64,000 nucleotides of DNA. Origin: Lentinus brumalis. Lineage: Eukaryota > Basidiomycota > Agaricomycetes > Polyporales > Polyporaceae. Numbering within the stretch: the stretch's first letter is position 1; each line of letters begins with the position of its first letter. The translations under genes and the position numbers were made by a program. Shown piece by piece: positions 34,442-46,790 of the stretch. The notes beneath the pieces are model-generated. The model was not told where the DNA came from, made no database searches, and saw only the letters and a program-made list of their open reading frames with translations. Location: NCBI GenBank assembly GCA_001792895.1, contig MARA01000026.1:248001-312000 (forward strand). The letters run 5' to 3'.

Positions 34442-35167
34442 GTAGCGGCCGACGCGCCTGCTTGGACTGCTGCGTTGACGGACCACTAGGAGGTATCCAT
34501 TGTATCTATCGCATCTTGTATTGCTTACACTTGTACTCAGCTTTTCACGGATGTACTTACTATGCGCCACTGGTCAGTTTGTTCCGCACTTTCCGTCAGT
34601 TCGTCGAAGCTAACTCCCTTTTTCTGTAGAACACGTGTTGTTGTCCCCCCACCTTGCTTTGTGTTAACCTTGCCTCACATCGACATCGGACGGGGCAACC
34701 TGGGGCGCGAACCTCACGAGAACGTAGATCGTCCTTTAGGGTCAGTGTTTAACGTTCAACGTTCAACGGCTTACCTACAACAACACGCTCAGAAAAAGTA
34801 TGCTACTTGAACGTCATTCGGGGGCCGCGTCGCGGCCGTCGAAATGGGAGGCTATTGATGCGTGCACGTACGGACTCGAATGAACTTGTCTTTTGCGAAC
34901 GTCTACTTACCGCAGTGACCTACTCACCAAATACCGGATTGAACCACCAAGTACGTCCCTCCTCTAATGACTCTCGGAGTCGAACTTAAAGTTGAACTCA
35001 GATTGAGCCACCAAATTTCAGAATGCGTATCTCCACTACTTGATGCAGGCTTTGGGAGGCTTCATCACACAGTAGATTCCGAAAACCCAATCCCATTAGA
35101 TGAACAATACACTACAACAACATCAACAACACCATCTCCTACAGCACGGCTAGCCCCCGGAAGTCGC
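34442..35167. other. Intergenic, duplicated 3' flank of Hsp20-a
   Basis: 3' flank of the MT-A70 gene and of Hsp20-a, which converge. About 35085-35150 matches 44955-45020 (CAACAACACCATCTCCTA), so the Hsp20 duplication includes the 3' untranslated region. A short GTTCAACGTTCAACG tandem lies near 34750. Confidence 0.5.
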
Positions 35168-35764
35168 TCACGCGATGGTGATCTTCTTCGGGGCCTGCTC
35201 CGGGGTCGTCCGCGGGAAGGTAACAGTCAAGACACCCTCGGACATCGTTGCCTTGATCTCCTCAGGCTGCAAGGACAAGCAGTCAGTACGTGGTCGGTGG
35301 GTACAAACGGACAGAATATGCACATACCTTAATGCCCTGCGGGAGTGGGATCGACCTCGAGAACTTGCCGAACCGGCGCTCGCGGACGGAATAGCCCTTC
35401 TCGTCGCGCTCGCTGGAAATGGTGGACTCGCCAGAGACGGTCAAGACGTTCTCCTTGACGTCGATCTGGACGTTCTCCTTCGACAGCCCGGGCAGCTCGA
35501 ACGTTGCCGTCACAAGGTTCTTTTCCTGGTCCTCATGAAGGTCCATCCTGTCGCGCGTCCGTCAGTATCGCCGTCTTCTTCTGAAGATGAGGCGAGAACA
35601 ACATACCTTGGACGCAGCGGGCGTGCCGCGGTGTTGGCGTTCTCCCGTTGGGTGAGGGCCGACGAGCCCTGGCCGGAGCCAGTGCGGGCGTTGAACGCCT
35701 CATCGAAGAGGCGGTCAAAGTCGGAAAGGGAGTAGAACGGCTCGGTGAAGAACGTGAGGGACAT
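35168..35764 (-). CDS. Small heat-shock protein Hsp20-a (alpha-crystallin domain)
   Basis: ATP-independent cytosolic chaperone that holds unfolding proteins. Exons 35764-35607, 35547-35328 and 35266-35168; about 158 residues. The N-terminal arm (MSLTFFTEPFYSLSDFDRLF) is followed by the alpha-crystallin domain: EDQEKNLVTATFELPGLSKE, NVQIDVKENVLTVSGE, RERRFGKFSRSIPLPQGI, then EEIKATMSEGVLTVTFPRT with the conserved GVL. The tail is PEQAPKKITIA. It is nearly identical to Hsp20-b (45634-45036) in the crystallin domain. A TATA element and heat-shock elements lie upstream. Intact. Confidence 0.95.
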
Positions 35765-35885
35765 TTCGAGTCGTAAAGGTCGTTAACGAAGAGTAGAGAA
35801 GAGAAAGGGTGAGAAGAGGAAAGTGGTCGTGAACAGAACTTGGTATCTTTCGTCTTTGCTGGGGACCTGCGACGGCGAGAGAGGG

Positions 35886-36080
35886 CCTTATATCCCTCCT
35901 GCGCTCTGGCTGATGTCACGCTGAATGTTCGAGAGTGTTCATGCCTGTTGATACGCGAACAAGCATGAAGTCATCCACGACGTCACAGCATGGGCGCTTC
36001 GGAGGCTGGATTGTTCGAGAGCTGCGCCCAAAAAGGAAGGCAGCGTGGTTAGCCGTGTGTCTTACAAGTTCTCGAAAAGT
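35886..36080 (-). promoter_or_regulatory. Hsp20-a promoter: TATA box and heat-shock elements
   Basis: GATATAAGG lies near 35887-35894 on the minus strand. GAATGTTC at 35923-35930 is a canonical GAAnnTTC pair and is followed by a further GTGTTC. A distal TTCTCGAAAAGTTC lies at 36069-36082. The Hsp20-b promoter keeps the same order, so these are likely HSF1 sites. Confidence 0.6.
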
Positions 36081-36089
36081 TCAAAATCC

Positions 36090-37061
36090 CAGCCGCGAAC
36101 ATACTCGGTTGTACAGCGCATGCCGCGAGATTCAACTATTCACGAGGAGCAGAAGGGGAAGAAGAAACCGACAACAACGAACAAGCAACACGACGACGAA
36201 TAACGAAACGAAACTGGCAAGAAGGACGCACCACTCACCTAAGGCTATGAACGAATCGGAGCTCTTTCTCTTGTGGTTTTACAGACACTGTATCGATACT
36301 AATATACCTGTGCTAGCCTGCGCAGAGGCCAACAAGCAATACGACGCTGAGGAACGGGGTTCGCCCGCCCTCTTTTCTCATATCGCTGCGCGTGTGCGGG
36401 GCTGATATATGTAACTTTCCTTGGCAGCCATCGTCGTGCCTCTGGTGAACGCTGTAGACTTATCGCAGGCCTTGGGAGCCTCTTGGTTTAGCACCGAAGT
36501 CAAAATCTGGCGGACTGCGATAATTAGCCAGCGGCTCGCAGGTACATAGTGACTTCTGACCCACTCTATCAGACCCGCTTCTGCTGGTGCTTCTGGGTCC
36601 TGTGCAGACGGGGGGCAGAGTCTCAGGGAGACTGGGATGACGGAGTATCCATTCGCGGTGACCGTTTGCGGGGATGGTCGGCATAGTATGCAGGCTGCTG
36701 TAGCTCGATCGCTAGGTACCGGCTAGCGGAGTGACTTCTCGTCACGTCTGAACAACTGGTGTACATGAGCTTGGCTACTGGTAACTAAGTCATATGCGTT
36801 ATCAACTTCCGCGTAAGTTCATTCGAAGCCCGCTTTGCTTCACGGTCGATCCCGGGGTTTGATGCAGAGCAAACCCCACTGTTTCTGTGTTCCAAGCACG
36901 TATTTTCTCGCAATCACATATTTATCTACACACGCGCACGACTCCTACTCATGGTGGCATCAAGATATAGCAACTTTCTGCTCTCGTGACGGCATATGGA
37001 TGACTCAAACGCCGGCATGGAACGGTGCCCGCTCCTCAGGGCGTTTCTGCTGGTAGCCCGC
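36090..37061. other. Intergenic, no gene seen
   Basis: About 1 kb between the Hsp20-a promoter and the 3' end of the lectin gene. Confidence 0.45.
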
Positions 37062-37986
37062 TCACTCGTAGCGCTTCCCGACGCCCTTATGGAAGAACAG
37101 GCCCGAGAGGCCCTCTGTGATGTCAGGACGTCAGCGCCGTGTCCCGGCTGCGAGCATTCGAGTCGGGAGACACAGACCTGTGGCTTTGCTCTCAGCGAAC
37201 CCGCCAAACGCGACCACTTCCGAGCACAGGAACGGCTTGCCCTCGTTCGCCCCGTTACTGTTGCCGAACGGCTGGTGAGATTCCCAGTTCCTGCGTCAGC
37301 ACAGATCGCGAGCTCGCATGATGTACCGACGTACCCCGACGATGCGCGCAGTCCCCTTGACGGTGTCGAAGAACCCGAAGCTAATGTTACCGATCAACTC
37401 ACGCTTGTAGTAGCTTTGGTAGCCAGCGCGGCCAAAGACAGAGACGAGGATCTCGTTGGCTACGGGTCAAGCGAGGGATTAAAGCGGATGCCACATCCAT
37501 GTAGCGGGAAAGAACTCACGATTCAGGTCGATGACAGTAGGGGAACTGAATTGACTGCCGTGCTCGACGGTAGTCGTCTGGCCGTCGGTGGTGTTGTACG
37601 TCACCGCAAAACCGTCGACCTGGCGGTTAGTACAGAATGTGCAAGTCAATATGGCGAGGATGACGAGGCGAGGAAGCGAAAATGCATACGATCCATCCGC
37701 TGGACACAGTGATACGATTGATAGGACATGCCAGGTTGAGATGGAGGCTCTTCTCTGAGATGACGTATGCTGTTAGCACTACGCAGTTAGAGCCGGCGCT
37801 CGGTACGCACTGGAATCGTTGATGATCATGTTTCCTTAGCGGTACAGGAGGTCAGTCCCTTAGCGTACTGTGCGGCGACTACTGTAGTACGAAGGGAAGC
37901 TCACCGTCTGCGCCGCAGGCGTATATATCCTGAAAGAGGGTGCCGGCGCGGCCCCCAACAGCCGAAGTGGTGTCAAAGCTCTGCAT
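37062..37986 (-). CDS. Jacalin-type lectin domain protein
   Basis: Predicted mannose or galactose-type sugar-binding protein with one jacalin beta-prism domain. About eight small exons chain in frame from MQSFDTTSAVGGRAGTLFQD to GVGKRYE. Typical features, in order: the N-terminal GG-x-GG-like GGRAGTLF; ITVSSGWIVDGFAVTYNTTD; DGQTTTVEHGSQF; VIDLNPNEILVSVFGRAGY; ISFGFFDTVKGTARIVG; and the GKPFLCSEVVAFGGFAES / GLSGLFFHKGV repeat strands. About 190 residues. There is no signal peptide, so it is likely cytosolic, as for many fungal fruiting-body lectins used against predators. A GTATAATAGG box lies about 80 bases upstream. One donor (near 37295) has to be the downstream GTACAT for the frame to hold. 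Confidence 0.8.
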
Positions 37987-38058
37987 CGTGAAGTGTGGAA
38001 GAAAACAGTGGGGATGCAGGTAGGGAGGAGTCTGAAGGATTCGTTGTTGCAGCCGCAC

Positions 38059-38069
38059 CTATTATACGC
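38059..38069 (-). promoter_or_regulatory. TATA-like box of the lectin gene
   Basis: GTATAATAG on the minus strand, about 80 bases upstream of the ATG at 37986. Confidence 0.45.
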
Positions 38070-39500
38070 AACGTCCCTGGCGCAAGAAGACGCCTACTGC
38101 CTTCTGCCCTCTGCCGGAGAATGAAGAATCTAGAGTGAGTCACAGGTCGTCCATGAGTACGTATACTGGCGATGCATCTCCTTCCGGGTGTATCATCGAT
38201 GCTGCATCGAAAGAGGGTGCCAGACTGGAGGATCGTAGTAGGAAATCGTGCAACGAGATACCTCCCTGCTAGTCTAGACACGTAATTGAGTGGTCTTGTG
38301 GTCCCTAGGCTTGACCCAGCACCGATAAACTGAGGGAACGTTGCCCGAGAGGGGAGGGAACACTCACCCCATTCCCGGCCATGTCTTCTGACCTCCAGGC
38401 CCAGAGGTGTCAAGGCACAAGAATTCGCTTGAAACCCGTGCGTCCCATGCCGGTGGCCCGCCGCTGGGAAACGTTCGTTAGAAGAACGACTTTCGGCCGA
38501 TTTGTACAGATATTAGCCTGTCTTAGAACGCAAGATGCTGGGAGTCGGCGACTCGCTTCAATTAGCGGCAATACACCACGAGGACAGGAGGCATGCATGG
38601 AAGCTGTGGACTTACGCGTATTGGACTCTACGACTCCGAGCGCCACATACGATCGTGAGCTGCCTAGGGTAGACAATCAGAGGTTCTGAGCGCTGAGCGC
38701 AAGCGCACATCCGCCCGCGCAAGACTACTTAGTACTTACTCGCCGGTGGTTCTGTTCAGTTCAGTTCAGTAGGGGCCGAATGTGATGCTCACGAGGTGCC
38801 CTACGCACGATCAGCACTGTCAGAGTGACACAGAAGTATGCCTGGTAATATTACCGAGCCTGCAAAGGCTGATCGACAATTCGATTCTGTGCCGAGTCCG
38901 AGTCCCTATGTCGGGCGATTGTGACTCGGGAGCGTGTCACTTCGATCGCAACCCGGAGACGAACGAAGTGTTAGGTGGTCACGTCCGACGGGCGAGCAGG
39001 TGCCTTGCCAACAGGAAACTTCCAAGCTTGGTTGTCGATACAGCCTCGGGCGTAAGTAAGCGCCTGAAGGGGGCTTGCGCGCAGAATACCTCCCGCGTAT
39101 ACGTACGCTGTGCCCCTCGAATGTCTGGTAGAGAACCTGAAACGGTAAGAGGAAATAGACCTCTTCGGTGAGTAGCACGTACCTCGACCAAAATCGAGCT
39201 TGATCTGCACCTGTCGCTTGTCACACTGCATGTTCGACCACTGCAGGTTGTCGCAGGCCCGGGAACTCTCTTCTGCAAAGATACAATGAGAACCCGGTGA
39301 CGACATTTTTGGGAAGTAACTCACACTATACACAGGCTACCACTCGAGAGGGCCTTTTCTACGCGGCACGGCGGCGAGCGAACATGGTGGTTTGAGTCAC
39401 TGGAGACGACCGGCGGCAACCCCGCCTTCTGCACTGCGCATGTCTTTACTGGATGATTGCGCATCCCAAATGTAAGTACGTACACGAAAGATCATATAAC
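38070..39500. other. Intergenic, no supported gene
   Basis: Several overlapping short frames, none with a recognisable family. A GTTCAGTTCAGTTCAGT tandem lies at about 38755-38771. Confidence 0.45.
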
Positions 39501-42500
39501 CTACAAGAAGCCGGACCTCTTCCACGCTGCCACCCACGCCCTGGCACGCTCTGCATCAAGCATCGGCATCTGAGCGAGCGACGGCGATACACGGGTGGCC
39601 TTCTCCGTCGACAGAGAGACTAACCCAAGAGCTTCTCTACCGTCCACAGCTGGCTTCACGGCTTTGAAGAAGGGTAGGAGGCGCAGTGCGGGGTTCTGTC
39701 GCATAGCCTCGACCTCTGCCGCCGAGCCGGCCTCGACACTCTTCTCGAGCGCAGAAACCCATTGCTCATGCGGCACGAGGGGGACGTTGAAAAGTTCAGC
39801 GATGGGCGCAATGACGGTGTGCCAGCGTACAGGCCGGGGGTGGATGAGATGCAGGAATGGCTCCGGAGAGTGCCTCATCTCAGCGAATGCCTTCGCCGCT
39901 TCGTATGCTGGGAACCAGGAGATGTCCTGCGCATGCACAGTCAGTGAACCGAGCAGTGTATAAGCTGTATAGAGAACCACGCACCCCTTCGATATCAGGA
40001 AGACAGCGCTGGAAGAGTGCAGACTTCACCAGTGCAGGGAACCACTCCGACTCGTTCCAGTACCCAAGCTTGTCACCCGCGACCTGTCCGAGCCGCATCA
40101 CGATGGTATGCACGTCCGTCTGTGCGGCGACGTTCTGCAGGACGTGCTCCGTGATCCACTTGGACTCGCCGTATCCGGCTCCGAAGGGCACTTTCGGGTC
40201 ATCCAATGGCGCCTCGGGTGCAGGGCAAGGACCGTCGTAATCTATGAGTCGTCAGAAACGCAACGATTGGGCTGGCTGTAAGGGTACGCACTTGCGAAAA
40301 CGCCGATGGAGCTGACGAAGATGATGGAGGGAGCCTGCGTGTACGGAGAGCTCAATGCAAGGTCGACAAAATTCCGCGCGCCTTGGATGTCGACCTCGAA
40401 AGACGCGATAGACATGTTAAAGTTGACCTTCCAAGCTGTGCGTGCGTGAGTGCGTGTGTCAAGGTGCTGACCACAGCAGGAGCTGCCTCACCATTGAGCA
40501 TGATGTGTGTGACGGACGTCCGGATCTCCTCGAGGACCGCTGGTTCGAGCCCGAAGTCGCGCTCGTGCAGCACTGCCTCGACCATGACGAACTTCGGCGA
40601 GTCCAGCAACGACTCGTCCAAGCCACGGGCCTTGAACTGTGCACGTTGACGCTCCAAGGCTTGAGTGCCCTTGCGATTGAACGCGTACACCTTCCCGACC
40701 GTCTCGTCCCGGAGGAGATGCTCGAGAGTGTCACAACCGAAACCACCGGTGGTTCCGGTGATGATGACGACCTCCTTGCCAGTAGGACGCGGTACGAGAT
40801 TCGTGGGCCGGGCCGGGAGGTTCGCGGAGTACTTCTCCACGTACTTCCACAGGTCAGCCGGGGTATGTGATGTGCTGGGTCCGTCGGTGCTGACCGCTCC
40901 GTAAACGGCACGAGCAAGGGAGGAGATGGTGGGGGCAGCAAAGACCAAATTGGCCGGGAGCCGCTTGGGAGCATCCTTGTGCGTCTCGCGCAGAGCACGC
41001 AAGATGGTATTCCGGATGTATGTAGCTTGAAGACTAGAGCACATACAGGTCAAGCAGAAGCCTGAACTATGTTCTGTGAAGCTCACCTGTCGCCTCCATT
41101 GCGGAAGATATCGTCGTCGTCACCAATGTCGCGGCGGAGGGTCTTCTTCACAACAGAACGAATGAAGGCGGTGGTGCTGGCCTCGTCCCATACGGCCGGA
41201 GGCACGAACTCGCTTTGTGCGCTGTTCTCAACCTCCTTGTACAGGGCCTCTATCTCGTCGTTGTACGCCCTCAGGATCACATGCCGGCGAGGCTGGGCCT
41301 TGACGGTGAACTCGAAGGGCTTGGATGGGGAAGTGACCAGGATCATCTAGAAGAACATGTCAGCACAACACGCCTTTTGGACGAATCTGGCAAGGCTGAC
41401 CTCCTTGAAAATTCGGGAGTGCTGAGGTGCGTATGCATTGACGCGTTCGATAGTGGGCCTGCGGAATGGAAGTTGAAGTGAGGCTGTTTCGCTCCACGTT
41501 GAAGAGAGGCTTACCAGATGAGGTTCCTGAATTCCTCCAGCTTCTTGAGGTCGCTCGGGTCGAAGGCGAAATCTTCGGCTGGCTGAATGAGGACTCCGTT
41601 CTGGAACTTCCCCCGTCCGAACATCACTGAAGACTTGACATGGGGATCCTCGTTGATCATCCTCTCTATGACGTCGACAAACACATGAGTGTCGCCCTCG
41701 AGCAGACTTCAGTCCTCGCACAAACCTAGCGGGATGGGGTTCGTCTGTTACCAATGTTAGTGCGAGCCCACAAGCACGTACAGAGCGAAGGACCGACCTT
41801 CTCTCCATTCGACAGCACGATCTGCTCGTCTATGCGTCCAATGATCTTCCACAAGTCGGGCTTCGTAGGATGGCGGATAACGAGGTCGCTCGTAGCATAT
41901 GCGTCCCTGTCGCCGATCTTGGTGTTGGTCTTTGGCAGCGGGCGGTCAGGAGGAGACTGGAGGCGGAGCCGACCCGTCAGTGAATAGCGCGTTAGTAAGC
42001 GCACGAGGTGTTACGCACAAGTACGACCACTTCGAACGTCTCGTCTCCCATGGGGCGGAAGAGACACTCGACGTCAGGAGCGACGCTCCAGTATTGCCAG
42101 TCCATACCAGGATTCGCTACAGTGCCGGACCATCGGGTGAGCGATGTTCTGAACTCGCCGGAGGACGCACGTACCTCTCGAGAAGTTGTTGATCAATCCG
42201 GCCTCGGTGCTGGGACGCAACGCGTCAGAGCCGAGACATGATGAAAAGGTGATGGCTGTGTCTCACCATCCGTAGCAATCAACGAGCGCAACGCCCTTGC
42301 TTGCAAGACTGTTTCCAACCTCTTCATTCAGTGCGGCACCTCCGAACATCTGCGGTATCACATGGTCAGTTTCGAAGGTTTCCGGCTCGGGGAGTGACGC
42401 ATAGAGCGTACTTACCAAACCCTTCATGTTTTTCATGAACAGTACTTTCTCCGGGTCCCGAGCCCATTCCTACGACTAGTTAGTACAGATGAATAAGACA

Positions 42501-43654
42501 CAGGACAAGACTCGCACCTCGATGAACGACGGGACGCTGAATGAAAAGTCTGTTCCGGTGGCTACGATGCCTTCCCAAACCGCGTCAGGGGTGGGCACCG
42601 TCGGAGGCACCGCCGGCTTGAAGCATGCTATGATCACTCCCAGGATAGGCTGAGACCCGCGTCAGCCTCGCATATATCGAACGTTCATCTGAAACGACTT
42701 ACCGCTTCAGCATACAAGAATGCACCCATAGCGTGGAACATCGGCGTCCCATGGCAACCCATTACGCACTTCATCATGAAGCCATCATGCACTGTACGTA
42801 TACCTCTCAGCCCGTACCCTGTCATGTCAATGAAGGCATCATGAACTTACGACCATACTTTCCCCAAGCAACCAGATTCTTTCTCGTCCAGCCGATAGTC
42901 TTCGGGTGGCCGGTGGACCCTGTTGGAGTCGCACGGTCAAGCGGATTGTGTACAGCCGGAACTGCAGCACTCACCAGAGGAATGCATGATCACACCGACT
43001 GCGTCCATATCGAACTTGGACGGTAGTTCGACCCGTGCTTCATACGGACTCTGCGGGTCCAGAACCTCGGCGAACAAATCCTCGAACTTCGGAAGTTCGA
43101 GCTGGGCGACATGCTGCCCTGCATTCGCGAGGGTGGCAAGCGCTTCCCGTGCGGTCCCACGCAGGAACGGGTCGACTGACAGAATGACATGCCCCGTGCC
43201 TGTGCGTTGGAACATATCGGCGATCGCAGCAGAGGCGTTCCGCGTGGAGACGAGGAACAGTGTGCATCCAGTCCGCATGACACCGATCGCAGTACAGAAG
43301 TATGTTATCGTGTCTGTGGGCTATCGGTCAGCTGCTGTATACGCGCAGCAGGGATATACTTCACATACCTGCGTTCGCAAAGAGAGCTACGACAGGACGT
43401 TCCTCACCCGTGCCCGCTCCAACTGTGGACGCGACGTAGCGCGCGACACGGTCCATGGCTCGGTTCGCCTGGGCATAGGTGATGTATTCTAGGTGATCGC
43501 CATCCTGGTAGACAAAGAGCGGGTAGTTCGGGTTGTTCTTCGCCTGCCATGCGTAGTACTGAGATACGGCGACATCGTCGCGAGCGATGAGCTCTGCAGG
43601 CTCGCGAAAGTCGGTGCTGACGTGGGGAGGGACTCGAGAGGGATCAAGGGGCAT
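39501..43654 (-). CDS. Adenylate-forming reductase A (A-T-R, NRPS-like)
   Basis: Single-module enzyme that adenylates a carboxylic acid, loads it on a phosphopantetheinyl arm and releases it reductively as an aldehyde or alcohol with NADPH. Sixteen or so exons chain in frame; about 1,040 residues. The adenylation domain has MHSSGSTGHPKTIGWT (A3), YGCTEAGLI (A5), YATSDLV (A7) and IGRIDEQIVLSNGEK (A8). The carrier domain has the Ser attachment motif GGDSLQAT. The reductase domain has the Rossmann TGTTGGFGCDTLEHLL, the FVSSIGVFA strand and YGESKW with the catalytic Tyr-x3-Lys. There is no condensation domain, so it is of the basidiomycete NRPS-like type. Its close paralogue is reductase B at 48923. 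It differs from B by an extra intron between GEK and TNPIP (about 41855-41800). Intact. The substrate cannot be read from the sequence. Confidence 0.93.
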
Positions 43655-43731
43655 ATCGAAGTTTCGAGTGGGCGATTCAGAGGGGTAGCTGTACGAAGAA
43701 GTCTGGGTGTGCTTCTGTCGGCCACTTCGGA

Positions 43732-43740
43732 TTTTATATT
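43732..43740 (-). promoter_or_regulatory. TATA box of adenylate-forming reductase A
   Basis: TATAAAA on the minus strand, about 80 bases before the ATG at 43654. Confidence 0.55.
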
Positions 43741-45035
43741 AGTGACCCATAGAGTGAGCCCGATGCTGGAAGTGGCAGGTCGCAGCGTCGAGATTCATGC
43801 GTCGGATCATTGGAGAAGAACATATGTCGCCGATCCGATGACACGCTGGTAGCGAGAAGTGGTCAGAATGAATGACATGAGTAATTCCAACACGTCATAC
43901 TGCGCACCGGTAGAACATGTTTCGTTGCCTATATGTGGGTATCGCCTGCCGTTTGCCGGAATCGGATGTACTGTCGGCCTCATGCCGCCTGAGTACTCTC
44001 GCGTGAACATCGAGCAGCATGACGATGTCATCGACGTCAGAGGGAAGCACTGGACCAAAAATGGTACCATCATCCGCTGCTGTTCTATGTTGAGTTGACC
44101 AACGAGCTGAGAATTGTCGGAGTCTCGCCATTTCGAGAATCAACCCAGGTAGCCAATGACGCGGACGGGGCCGGGGAACCCGAGAACGTCGTCCATACAT
44201 GTCTGAGGCTAGTGTCAGTGACCTCTACCAGCTTCTATCCAGATCCGCCTGTGCATGACCCGCAACAATGGTCGTGCCAGTGGAACAGACGGACTAAGAG
44301 GAGGTACGTTGTTGCTCATGATGGATGCACTGACGTTATCGTGCGTTCCTCACGCATCAGACTCACGTCGGACAGAAGTGACAACGGACTTGGGCTAGGC
44401 AGTTCACACGCGCTTCTATCAGCCTCCCTCAGGCCCGTTACGTCGTGCTTTCGGCCGGTGGCGAACGCAGATTGTGGTCCAAGGTCGCCGAAAATCTACG
44501 TATGCCGACGCGGCCGAAGCTCAAGCCGTCTCCGTCGGACAAGCTGGACCTCCGAAAGACATACATACATACCGGAAAAACCTCAGACACCATCCTTGCG
44601 AAGCAGGAGCAGCTTGCCCCGCCATGTGCCGATGTCGACAAGCTCGAGTTGTTCAAGGTAGCGATATATCGATGGCGTATCTCCGGCTGCATGATGCCTA
44701 CAAGAGAGGCTGCGGCGAGAAGCTTCGTGACCAGCTGAGCCGCAGACATAGCACAAGATCGAACGTCGGAACTCTGGGTGCCATGGTGATCATCGCAAGA
44801 GGAGAAGGACTTTAGAGATTTAGACGCTTTCCGGTAACCTAACCGGGCCGCGACCCATGACGCACTCCTCATGCAGTCCGAGAGTATCGGAGTGAGGCAA
44901 CAAGTACTTCAAATTAGCACAACAGAGCACAACTTGAACACGCTATGTGTGAGCAACCCAATCTCATTGCACGAACGATACATTACAGCACACATCAACA
45001 ACACCATCTCCTATTACAGCAAGCTCCGAAGTCGG
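43741..45035. other. Intergenic between reductase A and Hsp20-b
   Basis: Several open frames of 80-190 codons on both strands, none recognisable. About 44955-45020 matches the 3' flank of Hsp20-a (near 35085-35150). Confidence 0.45.
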
Positions 45036-45634
45036 TTAGTCGATCTTGACCTTCTTCGGGGCCAGCTCCGGGGTCGTCCGCGGGAAGGTGACAGTCAAGA
45101 CACCTTCGGACATTGATGCCTTGATCTCCTCGGGCTGCAGAACAACCAGTCAATACGTCGTCGTGAGGGACATGGACAGAACATGCACATACCTTGATGC
45201 CCTGAGGAAGCGGGATCGACCTCGAGAACTTGCCAAACCTGCGCTCGCGGACGGAATAGCCCTTCTCGTCACGCTCGCTGGAGATGGTGGACTCGCCAGA
45301 GACGGTCAAGACGTTGTCCTTGACGTCGATCTGGACGTTCTCCTTCGACAGCCCGGGCAGCTCGAACGTTGCCGTCACAAGGTTCTTTTCCTGGTCCTCA
45401 TGGAGGTCCATCCTGTAGCGCGGAAGTCAGCACCCACTTCTCCCGGGAAACCGCGAACGAGGCGGTAACATACCTTGGACGCATCGGGCGTGCCACGGTG
45501 TTGGCGTTCTCCCGTTGGGTGAGTGCCGAGCCCTGGCCTTGGGAGCCAGCGCGTGCGTTGAACGCCTCATCGAAGAGGGTATCAAAGTCGGCGAGGGAGT
45601 AGAACGGCTGGGTGAAGAACGTAGAAAGAGCCAT
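45036..45634 (-). CDS. Small heat-shock protein Hsp20-b (alpha-crystallin domain)
   Basis: Paralogue of Hsp20-a with the same three-exon structure: 45634-45474, 45412-45193 and 45134-45036. The N-terminal arm is MALSTFFTQPFYSLADFDTL. The crystallin domain (EDQEKNLVTATFELPGLSKE to GVLTVTFPRT) is nearly identical to Hsp20-a, and the tail is PELAPKKVKID. Changes concentrate in the N-terminal arm and the C-terminal tail, the parts that set oligomer size in this family. The promoter (TATA, heat-shock elements) and 3' flank are also homologous to those of Hsp20-a, so a block of roughly 1 kb was duplicated. Intact. Confidence 0.95.
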
Positions 45635-45760
45635 CTCGAGTCGTGAAAGGTCGTTAACGGAGAGTAAAGAAGAGAAAGGGTGAGAAGAGGAAAGCGGTCG
45701 TGAACAGCGAACTTGGTATCTTTCGTCTATGCTGGGGACCTCCAGCGACGGACCATCACC

Positions 45761-45990
45761 TTATATCCCTCCCTGCGCTCTGGCTGATATCGTGCTGAAT
45801 GTTCGAGACGACACGCGCGTGTTGTTACGCGAATGCCCCATGAGGTCATCCACTACGTCGCAGCACGGGCGCTTGTGATTCTCGATTGTTCGAGAGCTGG
45901 TCCCAAAATGGAAAGCAGCGTGGTTAAGGCTATTTGCGGCGCCGCTCAATTGGTTCTCAAGTTTCAACTCTCTCTGAAGTTCTCGAACAT
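45761..45990 (-). promoter_or_regulatory. Hsp20-b promoter: TATA box and heat-shock elements
   Basis: GATATAAGG lies near 45760-45768 on the minus strand. GAATGTTC is at 45797-45804 and TTCTCGAA at 45980-45987. Order and spacing resemble the Hsp20-a promoter. Confidence 0.6.
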
Positions 45991-46261
45991 GCTAAAAGAT
46001 GTTTTGCGAGAGTCCTATATTTACATTCAATCTGACAGATTCAAGTACGAACTTCTGCGCTCTGGTTGTAGACCGTTGAACGTGAAACAAGCGGCTTAAT
46101 TGGTGGCATTTTTGAGAAATGCATCGTCTCGAACAGACCGCTCTAATCAGCCGGGCAAATAGCGGGCTGGCTCGGCCACTTACAGTATCAATATGGCCCG
46201 CGTTGCGGTGGAAGAAACCGTAGTCGGAGCCATCTCCCTACCCGACCGTCAGCCGTTACAA

Positions 46262-46790
46262 GACCCCGAGTGAAGACAAGCAGTGTACGAGTACATGTTT
46301 CCCTTGAAGAAATGCACAGCCGCCTCGATCTTCTGACTATGCTCGTCCGAGAGGGCGACGTCGAGGGCCTGGATGTTGCCGTGCAGATGCTCGACCTTGC
46401 GGCCGCCGACGATGGGGAAGACGTAGGGCGTCTTCTGCGTCGCTTGATGTCCTTGCGCCCACGCTTGGAGTTGGAGGTGTACTGATCGTAATCTTTATCA
46501 TCAGCAAGCTGATCAAGGGCACGAGACAGGGAGTGTCAACGACTTACAGTACCTTCGTCGCGATGACCAGCTGGTCCCGGACTCCGCGGCTCTCCATTCA
46601 CTCCCCGAGGAATCCTTCCGATGTCTCGTCCTGGTAGTTGTTCGCGCTGTCGATGAAGTTGCCGCCGGCCTTGTAGGACGCGTCGAGCAGCTTGAAGCTC
46701 GCCTCCTTGTCCATCCTGCCAATTCCGGCTTACTTGTCCCCGATGCTCATCGCCTCGAGGCAGATGGGCGGAACATGGATGCCTGCAGTG
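46262..46790 (-). pseudogene. Aryl-alcohol dehydrogenase (aldo/keto reductase) pseudogene
   Basis: Relic of an AAD-type aldo/keto reductase, an NADPH-dependent barrel enzyme common in wood-decay fungi. Reading the minus strand: IHVPPICLEAMSIGDK, then a stop (46732-46730); MDKEASFKLLDASYKAGGNF and IDSANNYQDE; then GFLGE followed by a second stop (46600-46598) where the family has Trp; then RGVRDQLVIATK, an intron, and YTSNSKRGRKDIK. The sequence then jumps straight to TPYVFPIVGGRKVEHL near the C-terminus, missing most of the barrel (roughly 180 residues), including the catalytic His region. Two stops and a large internal deletion make it dead. Confidence 0.85.

Noticed and set aside
38755..38775. 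GTTCAGTTCAGTTCAGT tandem as a possible array
   Set aside because: Only three to four 5-base units; a trivial microsatellite. No CRISPR-like repeat-spacer structure exists in the window.
44095..44738. Plus-strand frames of 188 and 97 codons between reductase A and Hsp20-b
   Set aside because: No family resemblance and no promoter or splice context; kept only as an intergenic note.
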